This document shows positions 8,005 through 15,250 of a stretch of 45,520 bases of DNA, in pieces. How positions within the stretch are numbered: the stretch's first letter is position 1; each line of letters starts with the position of its first letter. The notes beneath the pieces are model-generated. The model worked only from the letters and a program-made list of their open reading frames with translations. It made no database searches and had not been told where the DNA came from. Origin of the DNA: a virus; IMG/VR virus record IMGVR_UViG_3300024999_002322, positions 1 through 45,520 of that record, one strand, 5' to 3'. The translations under genes and the position numbers were made by a program.

Positions 8005-8688
8005 ATGGCGAAGCATACCCTAGATTTCAATGGTTGGGGTGTCAGGGACTGGATAGAGGGGCTTAGTGATTTTCTGGTATCATGTGGAGTCGCTACAATA
8101 ATAAATACACAGTACGATACCTACGGGCATATTACCAATAGGGCAATACGATTAAATAATAACCCCCGTGCGATCGATATACGTACATACGCAGCATATT
8201 TTACCTACCTGCGTATAGATGTGTATGATTTGAATGATAATGCCGTAGTGGCCACATTATACAATAGCTATGGATTCATGGCATCAGGAACACTAGTCTG
8301 CTGTGAAGGGGAAAATTCGGTCATTGTATGGGTGCAAAATTTGGCGACGAATGTATTTACTTTATTCTTCGTAGCTACGAAGGATGAATATGGGAATCCG
8401 CTAATCCTCAGGAATGATACTGCAAATGTATCCACAGACGAAGAAGGATGGCACATCAAAGCAGAGATAGTCGGCAAATTGGGAGATTCCAATTATATTT
8501 GCGCACCATCTATACTTGTTGATAACTTGGCTGACAGTGAAGTAACTCAGTTGTATGCTCTGATGCCTCATGTATTCGGAATAGTAGCAACAGATCCCTG
8601 GAATACCGTAGAGCATTTAACCAGTGAGAATGGCGAATTTGTATATTATTACCGAGAAAGCGATACTGATTATTTATATAGGATTTAG
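8005..8688 (+). CDS. Tail-associated protein of unknown function, paralogue 1
   Basis: About 227 residues. The ATG at 8005 is preferred over a TTG at 7993 because GGTTGGTG lies 6 nt before the ATG. I do not recognise a family. It is beta-rich, acidic in places and ends in alternating aromatic residues (FVYYYRESDTDYLYRI). It shares size, layout and a similar C-terminal pattern (a YALMPH-type segment, then YYY) with the next gene, suggesting an old duplication. Its place after the tail tip and adhesin suggests a virion surface or receptor-interaction role (inference). Confidence 0.6.
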   Translation: MAKHTLDFNGWGVRDWIEGLSDFLVSCGVATIINTQYDTYGHITNRAIRLNNNPRAIDIRTYAAYFTYLRIDVYDLNDNAVVATLYNSYGFMASGTLVCCEGENSVIVWVQNLATNVFTLFFVATKDEYGNPLILRNDTANVSTDEEGWHIKAEIVGKLGDSNYICAPSILVDNLADSEVTQLYALMPHVFGIVATDPWNTVEHLTSENGEFVYYYRESDTDYLYRI

Positions 8689-8699
8689 GTGATGGTAGC

Positions 8700-9368
8700 A
8701 TGAGATCAATTCATACCATAACATCAAGCACAACCAAGATTTTTATGGAGCAAATGAGGAATCTATTGATCAGCTATGGCGGAGTAGTGGACAGTGAGTC
8801 TATAACGGGTAGTAGTGCTGATTATTTTTTAATGTCCTTTCCGGTGTTAAACCCAGGGCATCAATTCAGGTTTGCTATGTCCTCTACAACATACTCTGTG
8901 GCCTGCTGCAAGTTAGGTAGCACAACCGAATTTGTCTGGATTAACGGCATAAGTAAAACATATATACTGAATACCATCGAGGTAGTCATAATTACAGATG
9001 ATAACCTATTGGTCCTTATTACCCGTAGTAGTACAGACTATCTAAATTTTTATATCACCCCGTTTGGCAATAGCCATAAGGTTAGTGGGGTGCGCGACAA
9101 AGCTGCCAAATACCTTGATGATACGGTTTACAATTTTTCTTCACTTAACTACGACTACGACGCAACAACAGCGGACGGCAAAATATATTTATCTCCTATA
9201 TTACTGCTGGCTTTGGGGGCTACGTTCTATACAGATATATATGCCATGTCCTACATCCACAAGGGGACCAATATTAGCCCTGGTGTCAGAATGGGAGATT
9301 ACCTTGAGGATACATTAAATTATTACTACTGGCTAGGCAACAACTTATACTGCAAGCTGGCCAAGTAA
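8700..9368 (+). CDS. Tail-associated protein of unknown function, paralogue 2
   Basis: A 222-residue beta-rich protein, last gene of the structural operon. It starts with an ATG closely following the previous gene and TAGGTGATGG. It resembles its neighbour in length and in a C terminus with IYAMSYIH and NYYYWLGNNLY. No enzymatic motif is visible. Two adjacent related adhesin-like genes are common in phages that alternate receptors, but no inverted repeats for switching were found between them. Confidence 0.6.
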   Translation: MRSIHTITSSTTKIFMEQMRNLLISYGGVVDSESITGSSADYFLMSFPVLNPGHQFRFAMSSTTYSVACCKLGSTTEFVWINGISKTYILNTIEVVIITDDNLLVLITRSSTDYLNFYITPFGNSHKVSGVRDKAAKYLDDTVYNFSSLNYDYDATTADGKIYLSPILLLALGATFYTDIYAMSYIHKGTNISPGVRMGDYLEDTLNYYYWLGNNLYCKLAK

Positions 9369-9382
9369 TTATTGAAATAAAG

Positions 9383-9496
9383 GTATACTTTTCATTTTTG
9401 CTCACATCGAAAAAAACCAGTAAAATCAGCAGGTATACAAAAAGTATACAGGTTTACATTTGTATACCTTAGTAAAATCAAGGCATGAAAGTATAC
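9383..9496. repeat. Cluster of five GTATAC palindromes with a duplicated AGTAAAATCA
   Basis: GTATAC occurs at 9383, 9433, 9444, 9462 and 9491, all within 114 bp of non-coding DNA. AGTAAAATCA occurs at 9419 and 9471, each upstream of one GTATAC. The arrangement looks like protein-binding repeats between the tail and lysis genes. No known family of sites was recognised. The segment 9369-9543 otherwise holds only the following terminator. Confidence 0.6.
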
Positions 9497-9519
9497 CGCC
9501 ATCGAGCGGTTTTTATTTT
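9495..9519 (+). terminator. Terminator between tail and lysis genes
   Basis: A short ACCGC/GCGGT stem with a 6-nt loop is followed by TTTTATTTT. The last GTATAC repeat overlaps its 5' arm. The stem is modest, so partial read-through is likely. Confidence 0.6.
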
Positions 9520-9543
9520 GGATACCGGAGGTGGGAGGGGTGA

Positions 9544-9726
9544 ATGGAAACTGAAGTTTTAAAGTCAGTAGCAAGCCAAGGACCATGGGCGGTGCTGTTT
9601 GTGGCACTGCTTTTTTATGTGCTTAGAATCAATGAAAGGAGGGAGGAGAGACTCTTAAGTGCCCTTGAAAAATTGGGTGGGCAATATGAGACACTAAGCA
9701 AGGATATGAAAGGAAAGGTGATGTAA
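9544..9726 (+). CDS. BhlA/UviB-type holin-like peptide
   Basis: A 60-residue protein with one membrane helix (about 13-28, GPWAVLFVALLFYVLRI) followed by a charged coiled coil (NERREERLLSALEKLGGQYETLSKDM). This is the layout of the BhlA/UviB family, membrane peptides linked to phage lysis and bacteriocin release. It is encoded 1 nt before the amidase gene, and GGAGGTGGGAGGGG precedes the ATG. With the LLH-type holin downstream it makes a two-component membrane lesion set around the endolysin. Confidence 0.85.
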   Translation: METEVLKSVASQGPWAVLFVALLFYVLRINERREERLLSALEKLGGQYETLSKDMKGKVM

Positions 9727-10536
9727 ATGTTAGCACGCGGATCTAAGGGTGTGGACGTTAAGGAACTGCAACAAAACTTGACTAAACTTGGCTTCAACAT
9801 AGGAACGGCAGACGGCATATTCGGGAACAAAACCGAGGATGCCGTCTTAAAATTCCAGCAGAAATACGGTTTGGCGATAGACGGTGTTGTTGGCCCGCAG
9901 ACACAGGCAAAAATTCTTGCTCTGATTGCAAGCGCATCAAAGCAAGTCAGCCAGGTATGTGGTAGTTTATCCGGTCGCACATTTATTATTGCAGCTGGTC
10001 ATGGGGCAGGAGGGGATCCCGGGGCAGTGGACGGGATTAACCCGACAGAAGGGGATACCTTATATACTTTGGAAAAGGACATCAACTTGCTTTTTGCTCT
10101 GGAGCACAAGCAGAGGCTTGAGGCCCAGGGGGCAAAGGTGATCTGGATTGAGCAGTCAGTTGACTATTCCAAGCAACCGGCTTTAATTAATCAGAAATAT
10201 CCTGGTGCTGTTTTATTTATTAGTTGGCACAATAATGCCGGTGATGCAAAAGCCAGCGGCTTCGAGGATTTGTCCTATGGTCAGAGCAGTCGGGCTTGGA
10301 GGCTGGCAGAAATGATTCGGGATGAAGTGAAAGCAGTAGGGATCCCGCTGCATGGCAAGGGCACCTGGGAGCGTCCCGGATTGTGGTTGCTCAAAAAAAC
10401 CGGTATCCCGACATTAATCATTGAAGCCGGGTTTATCACGAATCCAGGCGAAGAAGCAAGGTTACATGATCCGGCGTACCGGTCTCGGATTGTAGACGCT
10501 GTAATGGTGGCGATGCTGAAGTATTATTCAAAGTAG
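9727..10536 (+). CDS. Endolysin: N-acetylmuramoyl-L-alanine amidase with peptidoglycan-binding domain
   Basis: A 269-residue lysin that cleaves the bond between N-acetylmuramate and L-alanine in peptidoglycan. Residues 1-65 form a peptidoglycan-binding type 1 domain (GSKGVDVKELQQNL, DGIFGNKTEDAVLKFQ). Residues about 84-268 form an Amidase_3 domain with zinc ligands H92 (AAGHG), E116 (LEKD) and H168 (SWHNN) and catalytic E233 (IIEAGF). No signal peptide is present, so release depends on the holins. The binding domain is N-terminal, the reverse of many phage endolysins. GGAAAGGTG provides the ribosome site. Confidence 0.93.
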   Translation: MLARGSKGVDVKELQQNLTKLGFNIGTADGIFGNKTEDAVLKFQQKYGLAIDGVVGPQTQAKILALIASASKQVSQVCGSLSGRTFIIAAGHGAGGDPGAVDGINPTEGDTLYTLEKDINLLFALEHKQRLEAQGAKVIWIEQSVDYSKQPALINQKYPGAVLFISWHNNAGDAKASGFEDLSYGQSSRAWRLAEMIRDEVKAVGIPLHGKGTWERPGLWLLKKTGIPTLIIEAGFITNPGEEARLHDPAYRSRIVDAVMVAMLKYYSK

Positions 10537-10546
10537 TTAGAGTTTA

Positions 10547-10568
10547 GCCTCAGTCATGCTGGGGCTTT
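10547..10568 (+). terminator. Hairpin between amidase and holin genes
   Basis: A 7-bp GCCTCAG/CTGGGGC stem (one G-U pair) with a 5-nt loop and only TTT after it. The weak U tract suggests an attenuator or mRNA-stabilising hairpin and not a full stop. Confidence 0.45.
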
Positions 10569-10595
10569 AAAAAATAAACAGTGGAGGTATGAGCC

Positions 10596-11060
10596 ATGCA
10601 AGAGATTTTTGTAGGTCTACTCAACAACCTTCTGCCGGACGTGCTCTATGCTGTGGCAGCAGCAGTATTTTTCTATGTCGGTATGGTGGTCAGGAAGCTC
10701 TGGCCGACTGCTGACAAGTGGATCAAAGCGCACACAACAGCAACACAACAAGAGCTCATTAAGCAGCTTGGGCAAAAGGCTTTCGTCTACGCGGAAACCG
10801 TTTTCAGGGAGAAAAACGGAGCTGATAAGCTGCATGAGGCCATTTCGTTTTTCCAGAAACATTTAGACAGCCAGGGCTTAACCGGTGTGAATCTGAACTA
10901 TAATATGATTAGAAATTCCGTGGAACGCGCCTGGTTGGCCGACAAGTCTCTCAGGACGTTTGACGTTACTGCTGAGCTGGAGCCGGTAACTGCCGAGACA
11001 CTTTTAGAGCTTCCGGAAAACCAGGTTGTGCCGATGACGGAAGTTACTGAGGTAGCGTAA
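10596..11060 (+). CDS. Phage holin, LLH family
   Basis: A 154-residue protein with one N-terminal membrane helix (about 12-32, LLPDVLYAVAAAVFFYVGMVV). A soluble helical domain follows, with the QELIKQLGQKAFVYAETVF and INYNMIRNSVERAW-type segments characteristic of the LLH holin family of Lactobacillus-type phages. It would permeabilise the membrane to release the amidase. GTGGAGG precedes the ATG at good distance. The last 30 residues are acidic and low complexity. It overlaps the next gene by one base (TAATG). Confidence 0.85.
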   Translation: MQEIFVGLLNNLLPDVLYAVAAAVFFYVGMVVRKLWPTADKWIKAHTTATQQELIKQLGQKAFVYAETVFREKNGADKLHEAISFFQKHLDSQGLTGVNLNYNMIRNSVERAWLADKSLRTFDVTAELEPVTAETLLELPENQVVPMTEVTEVA

Positions 11061-11374
11061 TGAAATTTGAATTATGGCCGGAGTTTGAATATATCAGCGG
11101 CAAAGAGATCGCTCGGTTGCAGCGCGAAGAAGGACAGGTTGTGTTGATTGCCGGGGGAAACAACCCCAAGGTCGAGGTATTTGTCCGTGAAAACAGGCCA
11201 GTTGAGTTTTTATTTATGCTTGACCGGGAGATTGAGGATGAATGTGTACTTGAGCAGGACGGCAAGTATTTTGTCAGCTCAGAAAATATAGACGAATTTG
11301 CCGAAAGGCATGAGTTTGAGTTGGTGCCGGTTAGAGGTGACTACCCTGTGCTGAAAATGCAAATAATAACATAA
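11060..11374 (+). CDS. Hypothetical protein of the lysis operon
   Basis: A 104-residue acidic protein translationally coupled to the holin gene by TAATG. I do not recognise a family. It is predicted soluble alpha/beta with no Cys and no membrane segment (FELWPEFEYISGKEIARLQ, VEVFVRENRPVEFLFML). Its place as the last gene before a strong terminator could indicate a lysis accessory or a moron product. No function is assigned. Confidence 0.6.
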   Translation: MKFELWPEFEYISGKEIARLQREEGQVVLIAGGNNPKVEVFVRENRPVEFLFMLDREIEDECVLEQDGKYFVSSENIDEFAERHEFELVPVRGDYPVLKMQIIT

Positions 11375-11391
11375 CGCGAATTACTTTTATG

Positions 11392-11438
11392 GCCTCGGAA
11401 CTGTCAATATTTCTTTGACGGTTGCCGGGGCTTTTTTT
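11392..11438 (+). terminator. Strong terminator of the lysis operon
   Basis: A stem of about 16 bp (GCCTCGG plus AACTGTCAA paired with TTGACGGTT and CCGGGGC, two G-U pairs, one bulge) is followed by eight T. It is the strongest terminator in the window and marks the end of late transcription. Confidence 0.9.
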
Positions 11439-11454
11439 TATTTCACGTGAAATA
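11439..11454. promoter_or_regulatory. parS-like palindrome, copy 1
   Basis: TATTTCACGTGAAATA, a perfect palindrome extended to 18 bp with its flanks. It directly follows the lysis terminator and lies about 50 nt upstream of the HTH gene start at 11505. It shares the TTCACGTGAA centre with bacterial parS and the outer A/T bases with Noc boxes. Confidence 0.75.
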
Positions 11455-11504
11455 ATTTTAAAGGAATTAATTTACAAGTGTCGAAGTAGTAACCGGGTGA
11501 TGCT

Positions 11505-11717
11505 ATGGAAAATAACCTAAAAGTATGGCGGGAGAGATGTGGATTATCTCAGCAACAGGTGGCAGATGTGTTTAGGACTAAGTATGGAAAATCAACTGTT
11601 AGTCGCCAGCAAATAAGTACTTGGGAGCGTGGAGATTCCGCTCCCGCTATTGAGAACGCCCTAATACTTTCAGAAATATATAGTTGCACAGTACATGACC
11701 TGTTTGAGCTGGACTAG
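11505..11717 (+). CDS. XRE-family HTH transcriptional regulator
   Basis: A 70-residue protein consisting of one XRE helix-turn-helix (LKVWRERCGLSQQQVADVF, then the recognition helix around SRQQISTWERG). It has an unusual 8-residue insertion (RTKYGKSTV) between helices 2 and 3. The same insertion style occurs in the S24 repressor of this phage, which has REKYNVRLS. It opens the accessory block upstream of the RHH-like and ATPase genes and is preceded by a parS-like palindrome. A role in controlling that block is plausible but unproven. Its own terminator overlaps the stop codon. Confidence 0.8.
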   Translation: MENNLKVWRERCGLSQQQVADVFRTKYGKSTVSRQQISTWERGDSAPAIENALILSEIYSCTVHDLFELD

Positions 11718-11738
11718 TTTCCAGCTTTTTTTTATTTT
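11707..11738 (+). terminator. Terminator of the HTH gene
   Basis: AGCTGGA pairs with TCCAGCT over a 6-nt loop and is followed by seven T. The stop codon lies inside the loop. It isolates the HTH gene from the next genes. Confidence 0.85.
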
Positions 11739-11810
11739 TACCGCCAGTCATATATATGTCTTACCTGCATAAGATTATAGTGTCACAGAAAAGTATGCGG
11801 GGGTGAAATA

Positions 11811-12038
11811 GTGAATGACTTGGTAAGTAAAACGATAAAGGTAACCAGGCGACAGGTGGATTGGGTTCTTGGCCGATCTAGTAGCTTTAGTCGTTATGTC
11901 CGGACATTGATTGATAAGGAAATGGGGGCAGAAGAGGCCCGCTTGATGGTGCAGGCACAGGAGCAAACAAAAACAGAAACTTCCACCAAACAGCCCGCTC
12001 AGCCGGTTAAGTGGAAGTTTCCAGAAGGGCAAAAGTAG
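11811..12038 (+). CDS. Small ribbon-helix-helix-like protein
   Basis: A 75-residue protein. The N-terminal 45 residues have a short strand (SKTIKVTRRQ) followed by two helices (VDWVLGRSSSFSRYVRTLIDKEMG), which resembles ribbon-helix-helix DNA-binding proteins such as relaxosome accessory factors and small plasmid regulators. The Gln/Thr/Pro-rich C terminus is disordered. The GTG start has GGGGGTGA 5 nt upstream. A cluster of palindromes lies right after the gene and could be its operator. The RHH call rests on pattern only. Confidence 0.6.
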   Translation: MNDLVSKTIKVTRRQVDWVLGRSSSFSRYVRTLIDKEMGAEEARLMVQAQEQTKTETSTKQPAQPVKWKFPEGQK

Positions 12039-12061
12039 TGCCAACGCTACAGCGCATGCAC

Positions 12062-12087
12062 GCTATAGCATATGCTGCGGGTACCCG
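12062..12087. repeat. Abutting palindromes before the ATPase genes
   Basis: GCTATAGC, AGCATATGCT and CGGGTACCCG are head-to-tail palindromes within 26 bp, just upstream of an AT-rich stretch. They lie between the RHH-like gene and the membrane protein/ATPase pair, where an operator or a nick-type site would be expected. The rest of 12039-12259 shows no convincing gene. Confidence 0.6.
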
Positions 12088-12259
12088 TAAATATGACAGT
12101 TTTATATTATTTCTAAAATTTTTGTTTGGAGATAGCTTGATGCTATGAATAAACCCAAGAAAAACAGAGCCCATTTTGCCCAGAATGATTTTGGCTTTTC
12201 GGATAGTTTCAATTTAATCACCTCATGTAAATTATACCCCGAAAAAAGGAGTGATAGAC

Positions 12260-12472
12260 GTGGAATCTATAGACTCTGGAGGATTGAAAATTTTTTTGAT
12301 AGTTATTTCCTGTGTGCGATGGATAGCGGCAGTCGGTATGGCTGTCTGCCTTGGATACATTGGTATGGGTGATATTAATACCGGTGTTCGCCGTGGAGTT
12401 TATGCGTTCATAGCTCTGATACTTAGCTTTATTTTGCCGGATGTGGTCAAAGATTTTTTAGGCAGTAAATAA
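12260..12472 (+). CDS. Small membrane protein coupled to the ATPase
   Basis: A 70-residue protein with two predicted membrane helices (about 9-35, KIFLIVISCVRWIAAVGMAV, and about 47-62, YAFIALILSFILP) joined by a short Gly/Arg loop. The GTG at 12260 is chosen because AAAGGAG lies 8 nt upstream. An earlier in-frame GTG at 12251 overlaps that site. It is encoded 15 nt before the large ATPase gene, which lacks obvious membrane helices of its own, so it may serve as its membrane anchor (inference). No family recognised. Confidence 0.65.
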   Translation: MESIDSGGLKIFLIVISCVRWIAAVGMAVCLGYIGMGDINTGVRRGVYAFIALILSFILPDVVKDFLGSK

Positions 12473-12487
12473 ATTGGGGGTAGTGCT

Positions 12488-15040
12488 ATGTTTAAACGCA
12501 CAAAGGTAATACCATGGGATGAGTTTTTTAAGGAGCCGGTTAAAGATACCGGCTTTTGTGTACTGCAGATTACGCCTGACCGAAAGATTACTAATGATGA
12601 TGTTGATAGCATGGTGTTGGTGCTTGCAGAGCTTTACCGGCCATGGTGGAAGCGAATAAAGAGGGTAGGGAAATTTATTACCCTTGATGCACAGGAAAGG
12701 GTACAGTGGGAGGTTATCTTTGAGGCAGGGAAAATAACCTTTCAGTTCCGGGTGCCGGTTAAATGGAAAGATGTTATTCTAGCAAGGGTAAAAACGGTGT
12801 GGCCCAGGGCAGCCGTCCGGGAGGTTGACGGTGGTCTTGGGCAGTGGGATCCGAAAAAATGCGCCGGTGGTACCGTAGAGCTTAAAAAGCATTTTACCCT
12901 GGCACTAAAAACAGATCACCGGTCCCATGCTCCGCTCTGGTCCTTAGTTGGCGCTGTCCGCGCTTTTCAGGATAAGGATCGGGCAGTGCTGCAGTTAGAC
13001 CTAACTCCAACCGGTGAATGGTGGCATAAGCAAGCCGAAGAGGAACTTAATGCCTATCGTAAAGGCAAGAGTCTTGAAAAGCTTCGATGGGATATAAAAA
13101 CAGGGACGCAATATGCTCAGCGAGGTCTTTTAACTATACTTACCTTCTTAGAAGGGATTGTTAAAGAAGTACTAGATGCGTTAACTCCTGGGCAGAAGAA
13201 GGACACGGAGGAGCGCATCGAGGGACTTTTACGCCGTATACTGGAAGACAAAGAGGGCAGTGATATTACAAGCTCAACACGGCAGAAAACAAGTCATAAG
13301 GGGCTGCAGGTTAGCATTCGCGTGCTTGCTCAGGCAGAGGATAGAGAGAGGGCAGAGCTTCACGCTAGGGCGATATCAAACAGCCTTAACGACCTGGCTG
13401 GAGACAATGAATTTATTTACTTACCGGCTAAAGGCAGATCCATGAAAAAACTTATCACCGAAACTGGACAAAGAAAAACGGTCATCAGGATTAACGGTGA
13501 CATTCTGAACGTGCCGGAAGTTGGCCGCTTAATACAGCTCCCACCGGCCGCATTGCAGGATCAGGTGAAGGCCGTTGAGAAAACCACCGGTGATTGTGAA
13601 CTGCCGAAGTCGGCCATGGCTGGTGGCGTACCGCTTGGCAAAGTGACGGTCGGCGGGGAAAAGAAAGATGTCTTCATTTCGACCACTGACCACAATATCT
13701 TATGTCTACCTCATGTAGGCCTGGGTGGTATGGGCACCGGAAAAACAAACGGCCTGGGGGCAAACATGGCACTAGGATTCCTTCGGTCAGGCTTCAGCGC
13801 CGTCTGTATTGATGTGGCCGATGGAAAACTTATTGATACTGTTCGTGATGCTCTTCCGGAGAGCTTTCCGGATGGACACATAATCGATATAGACCTCGGG
13901 AACCAGGAGTGGCCAATACCGCTCAACTGGTCAGAGATAACCAGGAATCTTACCGGTAACGGCAATATCAAAACTATGGATGCACGGAAGGCAGCCAACC
14001 GGTTAAGTGCTCAGCTTGTAAACTTCATCAATAAAATTTCTGCAGCTGAGACAACGGATAGGATGGAGGCATACTTAACGGCAGCTGGCAAAGCTGTATT
14101 AGGGAACCCAGCCAATGGACTCCTGGAAGTGATACTAACTTTATCAAGTGAAGTTTACCGGGATCGGTTGCTTGAGTCGGGGAGTATTAAAAATCCAACC
14201 GTTTATGATACTCTGAGAGGCCTGCATGATATGTCCGAAGGTGCCAGGGGACAGGTTACCGGTCCAATACTGGACCGGCTGAACATACTACTTAATAATG
14301 AAGCAATGGCCAACTGTCTGCTTCAAAGAAACAAACTTAATAGCCAGGGCAATTCGCTCATTGACTTCCGTAGATGGCTGGACGGCGACCAAAACGGGCC
14401 GTACTTTATTGGTATCCGAATCCCGAAGGAGGAACTCCTGGATGTGGCCACTGACCGGCTATCAACATTCATCATTGCAAAAGTATGGCTCAGTGTATTA
14501 TCACGATACGACCAACCGGAAGACATGCGTAAACCTTGCGTTTTTGTGATGGATGAGCCACATCAGTTCATGTCAGGAGCTGCGCTTTGGAGCGACATGG
14601 TTAGAGAAGCCCGAAAGTGGCGGCTAAAGTTGTGCTGGTTGGCGCATAACTTCCGAGACTTCAAATCACTGTCCAAAACTATGAAAGATTCAGGATGTCA
14701 GTATTCTATTTACAAAACATCAAAGGAGACATACCAGGACCTGCTGGAGGAACTGGCTCCATTTGAGATGCAGGACTTGCTATCTATTCCGGACCGGCAT
14801 TGGGCGGTTAATAAAATTGTGATGCCAGGAACTGAATCAACACCGTCATTCCTTGCTCAGATGGCTCCACCGCCAGAGCGGATCCTAGACCGGTCACACT
14901 TAAGGACTAACTGCAGTAAGATGTATGGAAGCCATATAGACCAAGTTGAAGCTGATATATTGGAACGGAAAAAGGTTCTGTATGAAAGACTGGAAAAGCC
15001 TGAAATAGAAAGGCCGAAGAGAAAAAAGAAGGGTGCCTGA
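12488..15040 (+). CDS. TraG/VirB4/HerA-class DNA-pumping ATPase
   Basis: An 850-residue P-loop ATPase. Residues 1-120 resemble the N-terminal domain of Gram-positive conjugation-type ATPases (QWEVIFEAGKITFQFRVP). The motor follows, with Walker A GGMGTGKT at about 413-420, a conserved CIDVADGKLIDTV element, and Walker B VFVMDEPH near 685-690. The WLAHNF segment and a basic C terminus complete it. Enzymes of this class use ATP to move DNA or unfolded substrates at the membrane (coupling proteins, VirB4, HerA). No relaxase or other secretion component was found nearby. The GGGGGTAGTGCT ribosome site precedes the ATG. Location between lysis genes and attP marks it as accessory cargo. The role in a phage is unknown. 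Confidence 0.85.
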   Translation: MFKRTKVIPWDEFFKEPVKDTGFCVLQITPDRKITNDDVDSMVLVLAELYRPWWKRIKRVGKFITLDAQERVQWEVIFEAGKITFQFRVPVKWKDVILARVKTVWPRAAVREVDGGLGQWDPKKCAGGTVELKKHFTLALKTDHRSHAPLWSLVGAVRAFQDKDRAVLQLDLTPTGEWWHKQAEEELNAYRKGKSLEKLRWDIKTGTQYAQRGLLTILTFLEGIVKEVLDALTPGQKKDTEERIEGLLRRILEDKEGSDITSSTRQKTSHKGLQVSIRVLAQAEDRERAELHARAISNSLNDLAGDNEFIYLPAKGRSMKKLITETGQRKTVIRINGDILNVPEVGRLIQLPPAALQDQVKAVEKTTGDCELPKSAMAGGVPLGKVTVGGEKKDVFISTTDHNILCLPHVGLGGMGTGKTNGLGANMALGFLRSGFSAVCIDVADGKLIDTVRDALPESFPDGHIIDIDLGNQEWPIPLNWSEITRNLTGNGNIKTMDARKAANRLSAQLVNFINKISAAETTDRMEAYLTAAGKAVLGNPANGLLEVILTLSSEVYRDRLLESGSIKNPTVYDTLRGLHDMSEGARGQVTGPILDRLNILLNNEAMANCLLQRNKLNSQGNSLIDFRRWLDGDQNGPYFIGIRIPKEELLDVATDRLSTFIIAKVWLSVLSRYDQPEDMRKPCVFVMDEPHQFMSGAALWSDMVREARKWRLKLCWLAHNFRDFKSLSKTMKDSGCQYSIYKTSKETYQDLLEELAPFEMQDLLSIPDRHWAVNKIVMPGTESTPSFLAQMAPPPERILDRSHLRTNCSKMYGSHIDQVEADILERKKVLYERLEKPEIERPKRKKKGA

Positions 15041-15162
15041 AAGGTGCCCATTTGGTGCCCAACTTTGCCAAGCGGTTTATTAGTTAGCCAATAGCATATA
15101 ATAAAAACATAGGCGAATCAAGCCTTCCACATCACTGCAAATATTATATAAAGCAAACGATA

Positions 15163-15210
15163 GCACTCGTAATGCGTAGGTCGAGGGTTCAATTCCCTCC
15201 ATCAGCTCCA
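15163..15210 (+). other. tRNA-Thr(CGT) 3' half (att core)
   Basis: Anticodon loop CTCGTAA (anticodon CGT at 15168-15170), stem TGCGT, variable loop AGGTC, T arm GAGGG-TTCAATT-CCCTC, acceptor CATCAGC, discriminator T and encoded CCA. The 5' half of the tRNA is missing: only three anticodon stem pairs can form on the left. It is therefore a gene fragment that restores the host tRNA upon integration, not a functional tRNA gene. Confidence 0.85.
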
Positions 15211-15220
15211 GGAAAATCAA

Positions 15221-15250
15221 GGCCTCCAGGGTTTATTCTGGAGGCCTTTT
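15221..15250 (+). terminator. Terminator next to attP, overlapping the integrase 3' end
   Basis: A perfect 9-bp GGCCTCCAG/CTGGAGGCC stem with an 8-nt loop is followed by TTTTTATG. It faces right, 10 nt after the tRNA CCA, and would stop transcription arriving from the ATPase side or from the host tRNA after integration. Confidence 0.8.

Noticed and set aside
12145-12372. 75-codon frame overlapping the small membrane protein gene
   Set aside because: No membrane or domain pattern, poor ribosome site, and it is out of frame with the better supported gene at 12260-12472.
15148-15210. Complete tRNA gene
   Set aside because: Only the 3' half from the anticodon loop onward can fold; the D arm and 5' acceptor are missing, so it is an att core.
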